The translations under genes were made by a program, and so were the position numbers. The notes under the pieces are model-generated. The model was not told the origin of the DNA and made no database searches. It worked only from the letters and a program-made list of their open reading frames with translations. This document shows, piece after piece, positions 46,801 to 54,736 of a stretch of 64,000 nucleotides of DNA; the stretch's first letter is position 1; every line of letters starts with the position of its first letter. Source of the stretch: JBICHN01 sp043101845 (GTDB lineage: Bacteria; Planctomycetota; Phycisphaerae; Phycisphaerales; UBA5793); the NCBI GenBank assembly GCA_043101845.1, contig JBICHN010000011.1, forward strand, positions 2,146,939-2,210,938, in the 5' to 3' direction.

Positions 46801-49800
46801 CGGACCGTGGATTGGCGCCGACTGAGTAGTCATCATCGTGCTCGAACCAGTCGTCCGTCGGAATGATCTCAATCGTGATCTCCTTGGTGTCACTCCTGGC
46901 GCCCCACTCGTCCTCCGCGACAGCGAAGAGCATGCGCTCCCCGGAGCCCCAGCCACGGTCGACTTCGCCCGACCAGGTCGCGATTCCCGTGACAGGATCG
47001 AAGTCGATCGGCGTCAACAGGATGTCATCGTCGTCGAGTTGGCGATCACCATCATCCCGGTAGAAGTAGACCGTCAATTCGTCGCCATCAGGATCGGCGA
47101 TCCCGTCCGCCGTAAGCAGTAGCTGCTCGTTCCACTGCCGGATCGTGGAGTCCGGGAAGAAGTCGCCGATTGTGGGTTGGCGATTCGATCTCACCCCTTC
47201 GCCGCTGAAATCTATCTCGTACGAGCTCTCATCGTCATCGTTGCTCCGGACGATTAGTGTGCTGGTGAATTGATCACCCTCAAGCGGAGCAAACCAGACC
47301 TCAAAGCTCCGCGAATCACCCGGCTGTACGATCCAATCATCGCCTGAGCCGGTTCCGTTTACCGGGTCGATCCGGAAGGGCGAGGTAAGACCCGAAGCAC
47401 TTGATACGGTCAGGACCGCAGTGCCCAAATTTCGAACCACGAATTCTTGACGAACGGCTTCCCCGACCACGACCGCCTCGAATTCGTGATTATGGACATT
47501 TGATTGACCGTCTCGTTCGATGTCGATCTCGGCGAAGAGCGTCTGCTCTCCACTCCCGCTGAACGCTATCTCGTACTCGCCCTCGTCCGGGTCGTTATTC
47601 ACGAGGGTCAGGACATCGCCGAATTGATTCGCTACTGAAGGTGCGAAACGCACCAGCATTTGAAACACTTCATTCGGTGCGATGATCCAATCGTCCTCGC
47701 CACCTGCCCCGTTCGTGGGTTCGACCCTGAACGGTGTGGCTAGACCGGAAGCGTGAGAAACCCGGAGACCAGCCGATCCTTCATTCCGAATGCTAAAGAC
47801 CACCTCTCGTTCATCTCCGAGCGCTACGGCGCCGAAGTCAAACGAGTGAATGTCGAAGAGGCCGCCGAGTACCACATCGATCTCGGGCTGCGGGTCGATG
47901 AGGTCATACCGTGCGACCAGATCAACATCGGCGTATTCCGAATGGGTTGGAACTACGATGTGCCACGACCCTGCCACCGGAGAGTCGACGGTGATCGACT
48001 CCATATTGCCGCTGTTTCTCGAGCAGTAGTCAAACTCGCCTGGATCGATTCCTGGTCGAGCTCCCCGTCGAATGTAGAGGTCTGCATCGCCGACACCAAG
48101 AACGCCATTCACGAGATCGATCTGAAGGCGTGATGCGTTCTCAGGAACTTCAATGACGAAATAGTGCCCAAATCGATCGTCACGGTTCCAGGCGAATCGA
48201 TCCGTTAACGCAAGACCCGATACCCGCTGCCCGTCATAGAGCTCCCAGTCACCATCGTCGGCCGTTCCCGTTCTCAAGACTTGACCGGGCTCGATTGCTA
48301 GCAGGTTGCCGGTCACATCCTCGACATATTCCGAGAGGTTAGCGGCTTCGCTTGCCACAAACGCATGTAGGAGCGTCTCCCAGTTCACTTCAAATGAGAT
48401 CAAACCGCTCAGATCACCCTCGACGAGGCGGAATCCCATTGCCGCCGTCCCATTCCATTCGAATCGAGGGCCACGGAAGCCGTCGCGATCGTTCCACGAC
48501 GCCGCAGTGAAGGTAAAGCCAGGAAGGTTGATGACTCCGGCATTGCCGGTCGCGTATCGACGGTAATCTGCGATCGCGCGCTCGGCGAAGTCGAAGTCGT
48601 GCGTGACGATTCCGAAGTCGACTGTTACAGGAGTCGGCAGAGTTTCAATGTCATATCCAATCGCAGCCGACGCATCCAGCCAGGCGGTCACCCAGCCGTC
48701 CCGACCCTCCGGCGTAACTTGAAACAGGTCTGCCAGATCGACAAGCAACGAGGCGCTCGCCTCTAGCGGAATTCCGAACAGTTCATCGCCGGCAGCGCGA
48801 ACGGTCAAATTGAAGAGAGGCTTCTCGCCGTTGCGATAGCGCCCGTTTGTCGCCAGCCAGTCATTGTCGAAGCCGAGAAGTTCGAGAATCGCCTGGTGCT
48901 GCTCAATGAAAGAGATCACTTCACCGAAAGCGTTGAACGACGCCAGTGAGAATGAAGTCGCGCCTGTTTCGCGGTCGCGCCATTGTTCATAATTGAGTGT
49001 ATCGTCGATGCGATCGACCATGAGATAGGTTGTGTCATCATAGTCATCCCATATTGACGCTCGAGCGAAATACTGGCCCGCCTCCAGATTCTCCGGAATC
49101 TGAAACTCGAACTCGACGGTTCGCTCCTCGCCGGTCGCCATATCTTCGACGGGAATGGGTTCGATGTCGTACCACGCGAGTGGCCAATCATCTAAGCTCG
49201 CCGACTCATGAGCAAAGCTGAGACCGACCCAGTAGTCTTCTTCAAAGGATTCGTTGCTCCGAAAGGTAACGGTGGTAGTCTGATTCGTCGCGCGCTCGAT
49301 CGGGCCTAGCGGGAACTCGAAGCCGATGATCTCCGCGATCGGTGCACTCGGCTCGACCGTAACGGCCTCTCCCCAATCCCAGCCGTCAGTGAGAACCCAC
49401 CGGCTGTTCAGTTCGGTCTCAGTGGTCACCGCTTGGAAGTAGGTTCCCGCCTCATCCGGCGTCCAGTGGAACGAGAAGGTTCGCTGACTCTCGTCGTAGA
49501 CCCACTCAATGTCCGAGGCCGTGAAGTCGTACGAACCTCCCTGATCACGATCGATGAAGAGTGTCTCTAAGACGCGGCGGTCAATCGGGCTGTCGTTCCG
49601 AACCACCGCCTCCCATCGCAGTTCCGTTCCCAACTCGACCACATCGCCGGTGACCTCGCGGCTGCCGTCGTACACCCGCAATGAAGATGTAAACGGCTCG
49701 TTCCGAGTCAGATCGATTGTGGTGAGCTCGCCACCCTCAACCCAGACGCGGTCATTGACCCAGTATTCTCTCCCCCAGGGACCTTCCTTGTATCCCTCCA

Positions 49801-50686
49801 GGCGATACCAGCCTTCTTCGAGATCATTCCAGGTCGCTTGCCCTTGAGAATTGGTTGTCTTTCTTCCGAGCCGCGTCCAATCGTCTTCGTACAGTTCAAT
49901 CTCACCACCTGCGACCGCGCCGCCATCCCAGTTGCGCAAGGTAACACGTAGGTCACCGACGGACTCCTCGACCGTTACGGCTCGCCCCCAATCCCAACCG
50001 TCGGTGAGCACCCACCGGCTGTTCACTTCGGTCTCGGTCGTCACCGCCTGGAAGTAGGTCCCCGCCTCGTCCGGCGTCCAGTGGAACGAGAAGGTTCGCT
50101 GACTCTCGTCGTAGACCCATTCGATGTCCGAGGCCGTGAAGTCGTACGAGCCGCCCTGGTCACGATCGACGAAGAGTGTCTCCCAGACACGCCGATCAAC
50201 CGGGCTGTCGTTCCGAACCACCGCCTCCCATCGGAGATCTGTTCCCAACTCGACCACACCACCGGTGACATCACGGCTGCCGTCGTACACCCGCAAGGAA
50301 GATGTAAATGGCTCGTTCCGAGTCAGATCGTGATAGGTCGTTCGAAAGTCGAGGATGCTGGCCTGGTCGTTGACCCAGTATTCCTGTCCCCACGGCCCAT
50401 CCCGATAGAGTTCTAGGTGATACTCACCTTGAGCGTAATCCTCAAAGCGGTATTCTCCCCATCGGTTTGTTCGCCCTTCCTCCAACCACCGCCAACTCGA
50501 GTCGTATAGAACGACCTTTGCATCCTCGACAAGTGCTCCGTTCCAATTGTGTGCTATGGCAACCAGATCACCCGCAAGAAGCTTGCGTTTCTCCAGGGGA
50601 TGAAAGAGAAGCCGCCTGCCGGCAGCAGCCGAAGGGCGGCGCCGCAAATAGCGGGATCGGCGTGCACGACTCTTCTCGATTGCCAT
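43886..50686 (-). CDS. Giant secreted multidomain protein (2,266 aa)
   Basis: N-terminus RRLLFHPLEKRKLLAGD is the planctomycete extracellular-protein motif. Two copies of a unit of about 205 residues lie between about 40 and 455. A CARDB-like region (about 460-565) and a PPC-like beta domain (about 800-920) follow, then two choice-of-anchor-D/ASPM-SPD-2-like domains (about 960-1160, each with FRVEPTNGAGGEDDWI-type ends). FG-GAP/VCBS repeats with DFNGDGVADLAV motifs span about 1285-1640. Then come Ig/PKD-like modules and a repetitive C-terminal beta-solenoid-like part. No enzyme motif was seen. GGAGAA precedes the ATG at 50686. It is probably a cell-surface protein carried as island cargo. Confidence 0.8.
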   Translation of the reverse strand: MAIEKSRARRSRYLRRRPSAAAGRRLLFHPLEKRKLLAGDLVAIAHNWNGALVEDAKVVLYDSSWRWLEEGRTNRWGEYRFEDYAQGEYHLELYRDGPWGQEYWVNDQASILDFRTTYHDLTRNEPFTSSLRVYDGSRDVTGGVVELGTDLRWEAVVRNDSPVDRRVWETLFVDRDQGGSYDFTASDIEWVYDESQRTFSFHWTPDEAGTYFQAVTTETEVNSRWVLTDGWDWGRAVTVEESVGDLRVTLRNWDGGAVAGGEIELYEDDWTRLGRKTTNSQGQATWNDLEEGWYRLEGYKEGPWGREYWVNDRVWVEGGELTTIDLTRNEPFTSSLRVYDGSREVTGDVVELGTELRWEAVVRNDSPIDRRVLETLFIDRDQGGSYDFTASDIEWVYDESQRTFSFHWTPDEAGTYFQAVTTETELNSRWVLTDGWDWGEAVTVEPSAPIAEIIGFEFPLGPIERATNQTTTVTFRSNESFEEDYWVGLSFAHESASLDDWPLAWYDIEPIPVEDMATGEERTVEFEFQIPENLEAGQYFARASIWDDYDDTTYLMVDRIDDTLNYEQWRDRETGATSFSLASFNAFGEVISFIEQHQAILELLGFDNDWLATNGRYRNGEKPLFNLTVRAAGDELFGIPLEASASLLVDLADLFQVTPEGRDGWVTAWLDASAAIGYDIETLPTPVTVDFGIVTHDFDFAERAIADYRRYATGNAGVINLPGFTFTAASWNDRDGFRGPRFEWNGTAAMGFRLVEGDLSGLISFEVNWETLLHAFVASEAANLSEYVEDVTGNLLAIEPGQVLRTGTADDGDWELYDGQRVSGLALTDRFAWNRDDRFGHYFVIEVPENASRLQIDLVNGVLGVGDADLYIRRGARPGIDPGEFDYCSRNSGNMESITVDSPVAGSWHIVVPTHSEYADVDLVARYDLIDPQPEIDVVLGGLFDIHSFDFGAVALGDEREVVFSIRNEGSAGLRVSHASGLATPFRVEPTNGAGGEDDWIIAPNEVFQMLVRFAPSVANQFGDVLTLVNNDPDEGEYEIAFSGSGEQTLFAEIDIERDGQSNVHNHEFEAVVVGEAVRQEFVVRNLGTAVLTVSSASGLTSPFRIDPVNGTGSGDDWIVQPGDSRSFEVWFAPLEGDQFTSTLIVRSNDDDESSYEIDFSGEGVRSNRQPTIGDFFPDSTIRQWNEQLLLTADGIADPDGDELTVYFYRDDGDRQLDDDDILLTPIDFDPVTGIATWSGEVDRGWGSGERMLFAVAEDEWGARSDTKEITIEIIPTDDWFEHDDDYSVGANPRSVVSADFNQDGLNDLAISSSGDDSVTILLNDTSEPGRFVSAFPAIRLGDKPWALVTADFNGDGVADLAVTNEFDGTVQVLLNRNDGSGEMDALAALTLGSVVSPRSMTAADFDRDGDIDLAVAGYEDSGENLVTLLNDGGARFARSAANRVGAMPISVEAGDVDGNGWIDLVTADHQGAQVSVLLNFGGAFAAPVAYQVRSPGGSLHDPRDLTLGDLDSDGYLDIAVSLSDADAVLVFMNQGAGIFEVSGEPVSLGVGSTPREIATDDLDGDGDLDLVVSSWQDNQTSDISILAGHGDGRLSAPISLGASGDPLGLALSDLDNDGDVDLAATLFGLDQVGVWLNRTETYSNRLPRIAYMEASPERIYRGESVTLTAHGIFDPDSLLVHVDFYLDSAGDGIFNEGVDFSLGQGSSVGRGVWSLEISDTGEFRDGLNHVFARVSDEAGGQSIVVFDTVTLVPNQPPIVTDLTADPGNLRNGERFTLIATASDPDPDGAVALVEFYHDDGDEVFEPGGDDELIGVDSSASGGWSWSGVARFDLGLNRFFARAQDDDGAWSDEPGELVVVVDPELFGGDPTLTLFDHDGDEVTIKLSGDRDGVLWYTAATAPGRLFDDLFVDGTDGSGKIKASIRQISAGDGRATIGAVYGSDGESSVTAKTIDLSALDLDGVGIVIDGVKSLKLGDLTASASIVGTASKITLGSVNQSAALDLGWVDKFVADSIDSSGLFRADYLAKLDVKGDSAFDLRLDGDTSSELIKKLRVRGSLSGTWIIAGAVTVNKVQVDGVTSLTLREESQPTTVKKVMLKDSGDSRLDTDLTTVSQIKVSGSLSGSTLEAATIEKVKINGRMSDSTIRTDDSIQQIILGEMRDVAIGLGLRDWNGSEIPSDWTGWRSSRLEKLQVKGHSSGHNRIVGQEMNKILLGTVGSESGDLLQLRARSAELLKMTLPTGESIKWRGDEIFDESLSYLDFEKVW
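49361..49721 (-). repeat. Intragenic repeat, copy 2 (residues about 322-442)
   Basis: About 360 bp nearly identical at the DNA level to 49,976-50,335, in the same frame. It encodes TRNEPFTSSLRVYDGSR through WDWGEAVTVE. Confidence 0.85.
49976..50335 (-). repeat. Intragenic repeat, copy 1 (residues about 118-237)
   Basis: Same unit as 49,361-49,721, offset by about 615 bp (205 codons). The high DNA identity points to a recent tandem duplication. Confidence 0.85.
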
Positions 50687-50719
50687 TCGAGTTCTCCGAC
50701 CAAAGGTCATCGGGACGAT

Positions 50720-52165
50720 CTAGCGAATGACTTCACGCTCCGGATTGGACTTAACCGAGTCCTCTCCGCCGACACCTCGTTGAACAACCGCTTGCGTGAA
50801 GATCTCGCGTCCAGACGGGGCGTTCGGAGGGACGGATTCGAAGAGCACGGCAAGGCCGTTGGAGTCAGCCGTCGCCTCGCCAATCAGAGTAAGTGGCGCG
50901 AGGATATCGAGACAGAGACCCCCGAGCGGGCGCAGGCATGGACCGATCCCGATCCCGTTGAGGGAGTAGACAAAACTGACGATTTCGCCCGGCTCAGCCC
51001 ACTCAGCCTGCAGCCAGGCAGACTCTCCGGGCACGAGCTCAGACATTGATAGCCAGATATCGGGGAAGCGAAAGTAGAACAGACCTAAGCCGGCGTTGGA
51101 GTCAACAAAGATGGCGACTTCCCCATCCATACGAGCATATTGAGGGTCGATCTCCTCACCAATCACACCTTCTCGACCGGACGCTGAAACAGTGTGTAGG
51201 AAGAAGAAACCGTCCCGGCGGTCATAGTCGTAGAGTAGGAAATCCCTACCATCCGCGCCCCCGCGCGCCAACACGTCTTCAACCGGCTCGGAGGCAGAAT
51301 CGGGCGGTAGTTCCGTTACGGACCCGTCGGTGCGCCACAGCCAGAGGTGGCGATCGTAAGGGTATCCCCCTTCGTCATCAGCGAAGACGAATCGTCCCTC
51401 GCCGGCGGCGTATGCGTCCGCCCAGAGCCACGGATCGATTGGAGAATCGAAATGTGTAAGACCGCCACCGCTGAAGTCGATCGCCTCGACGTGCTGGTCT
51501 TCGGTCACCCAACGGCCGTACTGCGTGCTCCACACGAGATCATGCCGTTGATAGACGAGCATCTCGCCACCGAAGTCGCCCCGTTGATAGTCGTCACTTT
51601 CAATTGACGGGAGACGGGTGTTGCTGTTCGGATCGAAGTTCGTGGCATACCGCTCCTGGAATCGTCCGTTACCAAGATACTCGAGGACGATGAGATCCCG
51701 CGCCACCTCCCAGTTTCCGATGATGCCAGTTCGATACGGGACCGAGTACGCGACCAGATTCTCGTCCACACCGATGAGTCGTTCGTCCTCTTTGGAGGTC
51801 GCGACTGGAAAGACACCGAGCGCGGGGTCACTGAGGTCGAACCCATGCAGGTCGTACGGTTTGTCGAATTGCGGTCGAGTCTGCCAGACGACGAGATCGC
51901 CCGAGATCCGCGGCGACCACTCGAACGCTTCGTCATTCGACAGGTTGAGCGTGATTTTATCACTGATGTGATACGCGAAGATGTCGATCTGGCCGGAGCG
52001 GTCCTCACGCCACACGATCCATTCGCCGGACACATCCGGCACATGCGCCTCACCGATCGTGGGCACTGGATAAAAGAGCGGGCCCGCGCGGGCAAGTGCT
52101 GAACCTGGACCAAGGAGCATGCTCACTACGGCGCCCGGAATGAGAAGTCTTTTCGCGATCTGCAT
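50720..52165 (-). CDS. Secreted TolB-like propeller protein
   Basis: A 481-residue protein with signal peptide (MQIAKRLLIPGAVVSMLLGPG...ALA). Repeats of the kind VSGEWIVWREDRSGQIDIFAYHI and ISGDLVVWQTR follow, resembling TolB/gingipain-type beta-propeller blades. The C-terminal 100 residues (ELVPGESAWLQAEWAEPGEIV...GLAVLFESVPP) form a separate beta domain. GGAGGG stands 7 nt before the ATG at 52165. It lies just upstream of the giant protein gene, with a gap of 33 bp, so the two are probably co-transcribed. Confidence 0.75.
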   Translation of the reverse strand: MQIAKRLLIPGAVVSMLLGPGSALARAGPLFYPVPTIGEAHVPDVSGEWIVWREDRSGQIDIFAYHISDKITLNLSNDEAFEWSPRISGDLVVWQTRPQFDKPYDLHGFDLSDPALGVFPVATSKEDERLIGVDENLVAYSVPYRTGIIGNWEVARDLIVLEYLGNGRFQERYATNFDPNSNTRLPSIESDDYQRGDFGGEMLVYQRHDLVWSTQYGRWVTEDQHVEAIDFSGGGLTHFDSPIDPWLWADAYAAGEGRFVFADDEGGYPYDRHLWLWRTDGSVTELPPDSASEPVEDVLARGGADGRDFLLYDYDRRDGFFFLHTVSASGREGVIGEEIDPQYARMDGEVAIFVDSNAGLGLFYFRFPDIWLSMSELVPGESAWLQAEWAEPGEIVSFVYSLNGIGIGPCLRPLGGLCLDILAPLTLIGEATADSNGLAVLFESVPPNAPSGREIFTQAVVQRGVGGEDSVKSNPEREVIR

Positions 52166-52367
52166 CTCGATCCCTCCATTCATCAGGAACGGCGCACAAA
52201 CGGGGATCGTCGCGCAATGATTCTCCAAGATTCTGATCTCGTGCGGCGTGTCAGTGACACGAAACCCGGCGAAAACGTGTCAAAACGCGCGCAAGACTTG
52301 CAACGCCCGATTCGCGCTGTACCTTGTTTGACAAGGGTTTGCGGTATTCACGCGAAGGGCCCTGAAC

Positions 52368-52413
52368 GCCTCCGGAGCAGGAGGTTGCAGGTTCGAGTCC
52401 TGCCACGGTCGTT
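52368..52413 (+). repeat. attR: displaced 3' end of tRNA-Arg(CCG)
   Basis: Exact 46-bp copy of 24,024-24,069 (GCCTCCGG ... CGGTCGTT). It lacks the 5' half of the tRNA, so it is not a gene. Confidence 0.92.
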
Positions 52414-52494
52414 TTCGTCCCGCCTCGTGCGTCCGCCTCGAACGCGAAGCCATCAGGCGTTCACGATCCTGTCGGAAATCCGTATATTGCTCGT

Positions 52495-52764
52495 GTGATC
52501 CTCACCCGAGACCGCGACGACACGAACGGTCTTCACCCGACCGGCTCGACCGACGGCACGCTCGAGGAGCGTCGCTATCTCTGCCAGAACTGGCGGGCCG
52601 ATGTCGTCGCGATCGTGACCGACACCGCCCAGATGGTCGAGTGGGATAAGTACTCGTCCTACGGCGTCCCCTTCGGCCTCCCCGCCGGAGACGCTGACTC
52701 CGACGCCGACTGCAATTCAACCGTAAGCAAGTCCTCGCCCCCTAAAGGTCGCCGATGGTTCTAA
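52495..52764 (+). pseudogene. Rhs-repeat gene fragment
   Basis: An 89-codon frame whose first 70 residues match the end of planctomycete Rhs/YD-repeat cores: DGTLEERRYLCQNWRADVVA, then MVEWDKYSSYGVPFGLPAGD and DADSDAD. Complete Rhs proteins have hundreds of residues before this point, and the frame ends in an unrelated tail (SPPKGRRWF), so it is a remnant. Oddly, TTCACG-N17-TATATT (52460-52488) lies just before the GTG. Its position 80 bp outside attR suggests the region collects rearrangements. Confidence 0.7.
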
Positions 52765-52807
52765 TCTTGCCGGATGTCCTCCAGTCCATTCGAGCGTTAG
52801 AACACCA

Positions 52808-53287
52808 ATGACGACAAGAAATCACCAGACCGGAGAATCGGATGAGACCACCCAAGCAGATGCCCCGTGGCCTATTCGATTGAATTCGATGATCCTAGGC
52901 GAACGGTATCCTGCATTACGTCTGGTCCGTGACCCATATAAGCGAATCGCACTCGCGAATAGGGCCGGCCACGGAGTGGACTCAGGACGACGGGCCGTAC
53001 TGATGACCATCGGCGGCTTTCTCCTTTTGGGGCTCGCGATCGGCGTTCTTGGCGTACTCCTACGGCTCCCACCGGCGCCTACGGTCGTGGTCGGCTACAT
53101 CATCTGTATGACGGGATACTCCCTTGTGAAATACATTTCTCATCGCCGCATAAAGCTCAATATTGGCGGCGTTCTCCATACGGAGGGATATCCGGTCTGT
53201 TCGAGTTGCTCCTATCAGCTTGACAACCACGAGTCGGACGAGCGGCAGCTTCCCACTCGCTGCCCGGAGTGTGCCCATCTCATGTAA
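52808..53287 (+). CDS. Membrane protein with C-terminal zinc ribbon
   Basis: A 159-residue protein with two adjacent hydrophobic segments (about 64-86 and 90-108: LMTIGGFLLLGLAIGVLGVLL; VVVGYIICMTGYSLVKYI). The C-terminal 30 residues carry CSSC and CPEC, a four-Cys zinc-ribbon-like knuckle. The N-terminal 60 residues are polar. No family was recognised. It lies outside the island, on the strand opposite the his operon, with which it converges. Confidence 0.7.
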   Translation: MTTRNHQTGESDETTQADAPWPIRLNSMILGERYPALRLVRDPYKRIALANRAGHGVDSGRRAVLMTIGGFLLLGLAIGVLGVLLRLPPAPTVVVGYIICMTGYSLVKYISHRRIKLNIGGVLHTEGYPVCSSCSYQLDNHESDERQLPTRCPECAHLM

Positions 53288-53434
53288 GATCTCAGGATAA
53301 GAGATCACTATCTTGGGACTCAGATCGCCGAACTCGATGAGATGCCCGCTGCGTTGACCAGATTGAATTCTCACGCGCCGTTGGCGAGAGCGATTGAATT
53401 CCCGCCGCAAGGACACTTGTGCTCGTCGCTCTGC

Positions 53435-54736
53435 TCACCCGGATGACCGCATCGCGGCCGAGCGGCGGTGGGCGGCGAGGCCTTCGAGGGTGGCGAGGCG
53501 GGTGGTGTCGGACATGAGCGGCGCCGCGGCGTCGAGGCGCAGCCAGGTCGGCGTCCGGACGAAGTTCAGCACGCTCAGGCCCGACGCGTACCGCGCGGCG
53601 CCCGCCGTCGGGAGCGTGTGGTTCGGACCGGCGCCGTAGTCGCCGAACGCCTCGGCCGACACTGAACCGAGGAAGATGGCGCCGTAGTTCGAGACGCCCT
53701 CGAAGACTCGATCGAGCAGCGCCGGCTCGACCATGACCTCGAGATGCTCCGGGGCGATGCGGTCGCTCATGGCGATCGCGTCCTCAATCGACTCGACCCG
53801 CGCGGCGAAGCCGTTGCGCAGAACCGCCTCCCGCGCGGTCGCCGCCGTCGGGAGATCCGCAAGCTGACGATCGAGCTCTCTCTCCACCGCATCGATGATC
53901 GAGGCGTCTGTCGTGACGAGCATCGGCCGCGAGTCGGTGTCGTGCTCCGCCTGCGCGAGCAGATCGGCGGCGACGAGTCGCGGATCCGCGATATGGTCGG
54001 CGATGATGAGGAGTTCGGACGGTCCGGCGAGCCCGTCGATTCCCACGCGTCCGAAGACGAGCTTCTTCGCGGCGGTAACCCACCGGTTGCCCGGGCCGAC
54101 GATGACATCGCACGCGTCTACGGCGCCATCCAATCCGTACGCGAGCGCGGCGATCGCGTGGGCGCCGCCGACTCGAATGACGCGGTCGGCGCCGGCGATC
54201 GCGGCGGCCGCGAGCGTGATCGCGCTCGGCCGCGGCGTCGCGACAGTCACCTCGCGCACGCCGGCGACCCGCGCGGGCGCCACCGTCATGAGCGCCGATG
54301 ACGGGAGCGGATAGCGTCCGCCCGGCGCGTAGCACCCCGCGTGCGCGACCGGACGAAGCGCGTGCCCGGCCCGCCCGCCAGGGACCTCGGTGTCGAGCGG
54401 GCGCAGGCACGCGAGCTGCGCCTCGGCGAACGATCGAACGCGAGCGGCGGCGCGTTCGAGCATTTCCCGGTCACCGCTCGAGATCGACCGCAACGCCGCA
54501 TTGAGTTTGTCACGCTCGATGACGAGGGACTTGTGACCGTCGTCATCACCGATCTCGCCGAAGCGTCTCGCATACCGCTCGACCGCGGGCGATCCTTCCC
54601 GGCGCACGGCGTCGACGATGGTCGCCGCCTCCGCGAGCGTCGGACCGTCGACGGGATCGAGTCGGTCAAGCATCGCATCGTCCGGATCGACCACGCGAAG
54701 CAGGCGCGTCCGCGTTGATCCCGGCGTCGGACTCAT
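53435..54736 (-). CDS. hisD: Histidinol dehydrogenase
   Basis: The 433-residue zinc enzyme oxidises histidinol to histidine in two NAD-dependent steps, the last reactions of the pathway. Family motifs: CYAPGGRYPLPSSALMT, VGPGNRWVTAAKKLVFG, LLAQAEHDTDSRP and GPNHTLPTAGAARYASGLSV. Its ATG overlaps the stop of the upstream hisAIE fusion (ATGA). It is last in the operon. No clear intrinsic terminator follows within 140 bp. Confidence 0.96.
   Translation of the reverse strand: MSPTPGSTRTRLLRVVDPDDAMLDRLDPVDGPTLAEAATIVDAVRREGSPAVERYARRFGEIGDDDGHKSLVIERDKLNAALRSISSGDREMLERAAARVRSFAEAQLACLRPLDTEVPGGRAGHALRPVAHAGCYAPGGRYPLPSSALMTVAPARVAGVREVTVATPRPSAITLAAAAIAGADRVIRVGGAHAIAALAYGLDGAVDACDVIVGPGNRWVTAAKKLVFGRVGIDGLAGPSELLIIADHIADPRLVAADLLAQAEHDTDSRPMLVTTDASIIDAVERELDRQLADLPTAATAREAVLRNGFAARVESIEDAIAMSDRIAPEHLEVMVEPALLDRVFEGVSNYGAIFLGSVSAEAFGDYGAGPNHTLPTAGAARYASGLSVLNFVRTPTWLRLDAAAPLMSDTTRLATLEGLAAHRRSAAMRSSG

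Larger units (their letters stand above)
24024..52413. mobile_element. 28.4-kb tRNA-Arg genomic island (integrase type) with a defence operon
   Basis: The element is bounded by a perfect 46-bp direct repeat, which at the left is the 3' half of tRNA-Arg(CCG). A tyrosine integrase starts 116 bp inside the left repeat and an excisionase-like HTH protein follows. Cargo: six-gene defence operon, DUF5681-like/winged-helix/DUF1580/DnaB-like module, two secreted proteins. No relaxase, T4SS, capsid or terminase genes were seen. It is therefore an integrative but not self-transmissible island, or a satellite mobilised by something else. Composition changes across it, with AT-richer stretches at 33-34.5 kb and 40.5-52 kb. 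Confidence 0.92.

Noticed and set aside
24024..52413. Prophage
   Set aside because: Integrase and HTH proteins are present, but no terminase, portal, capsid, tail or lysis genes were found.
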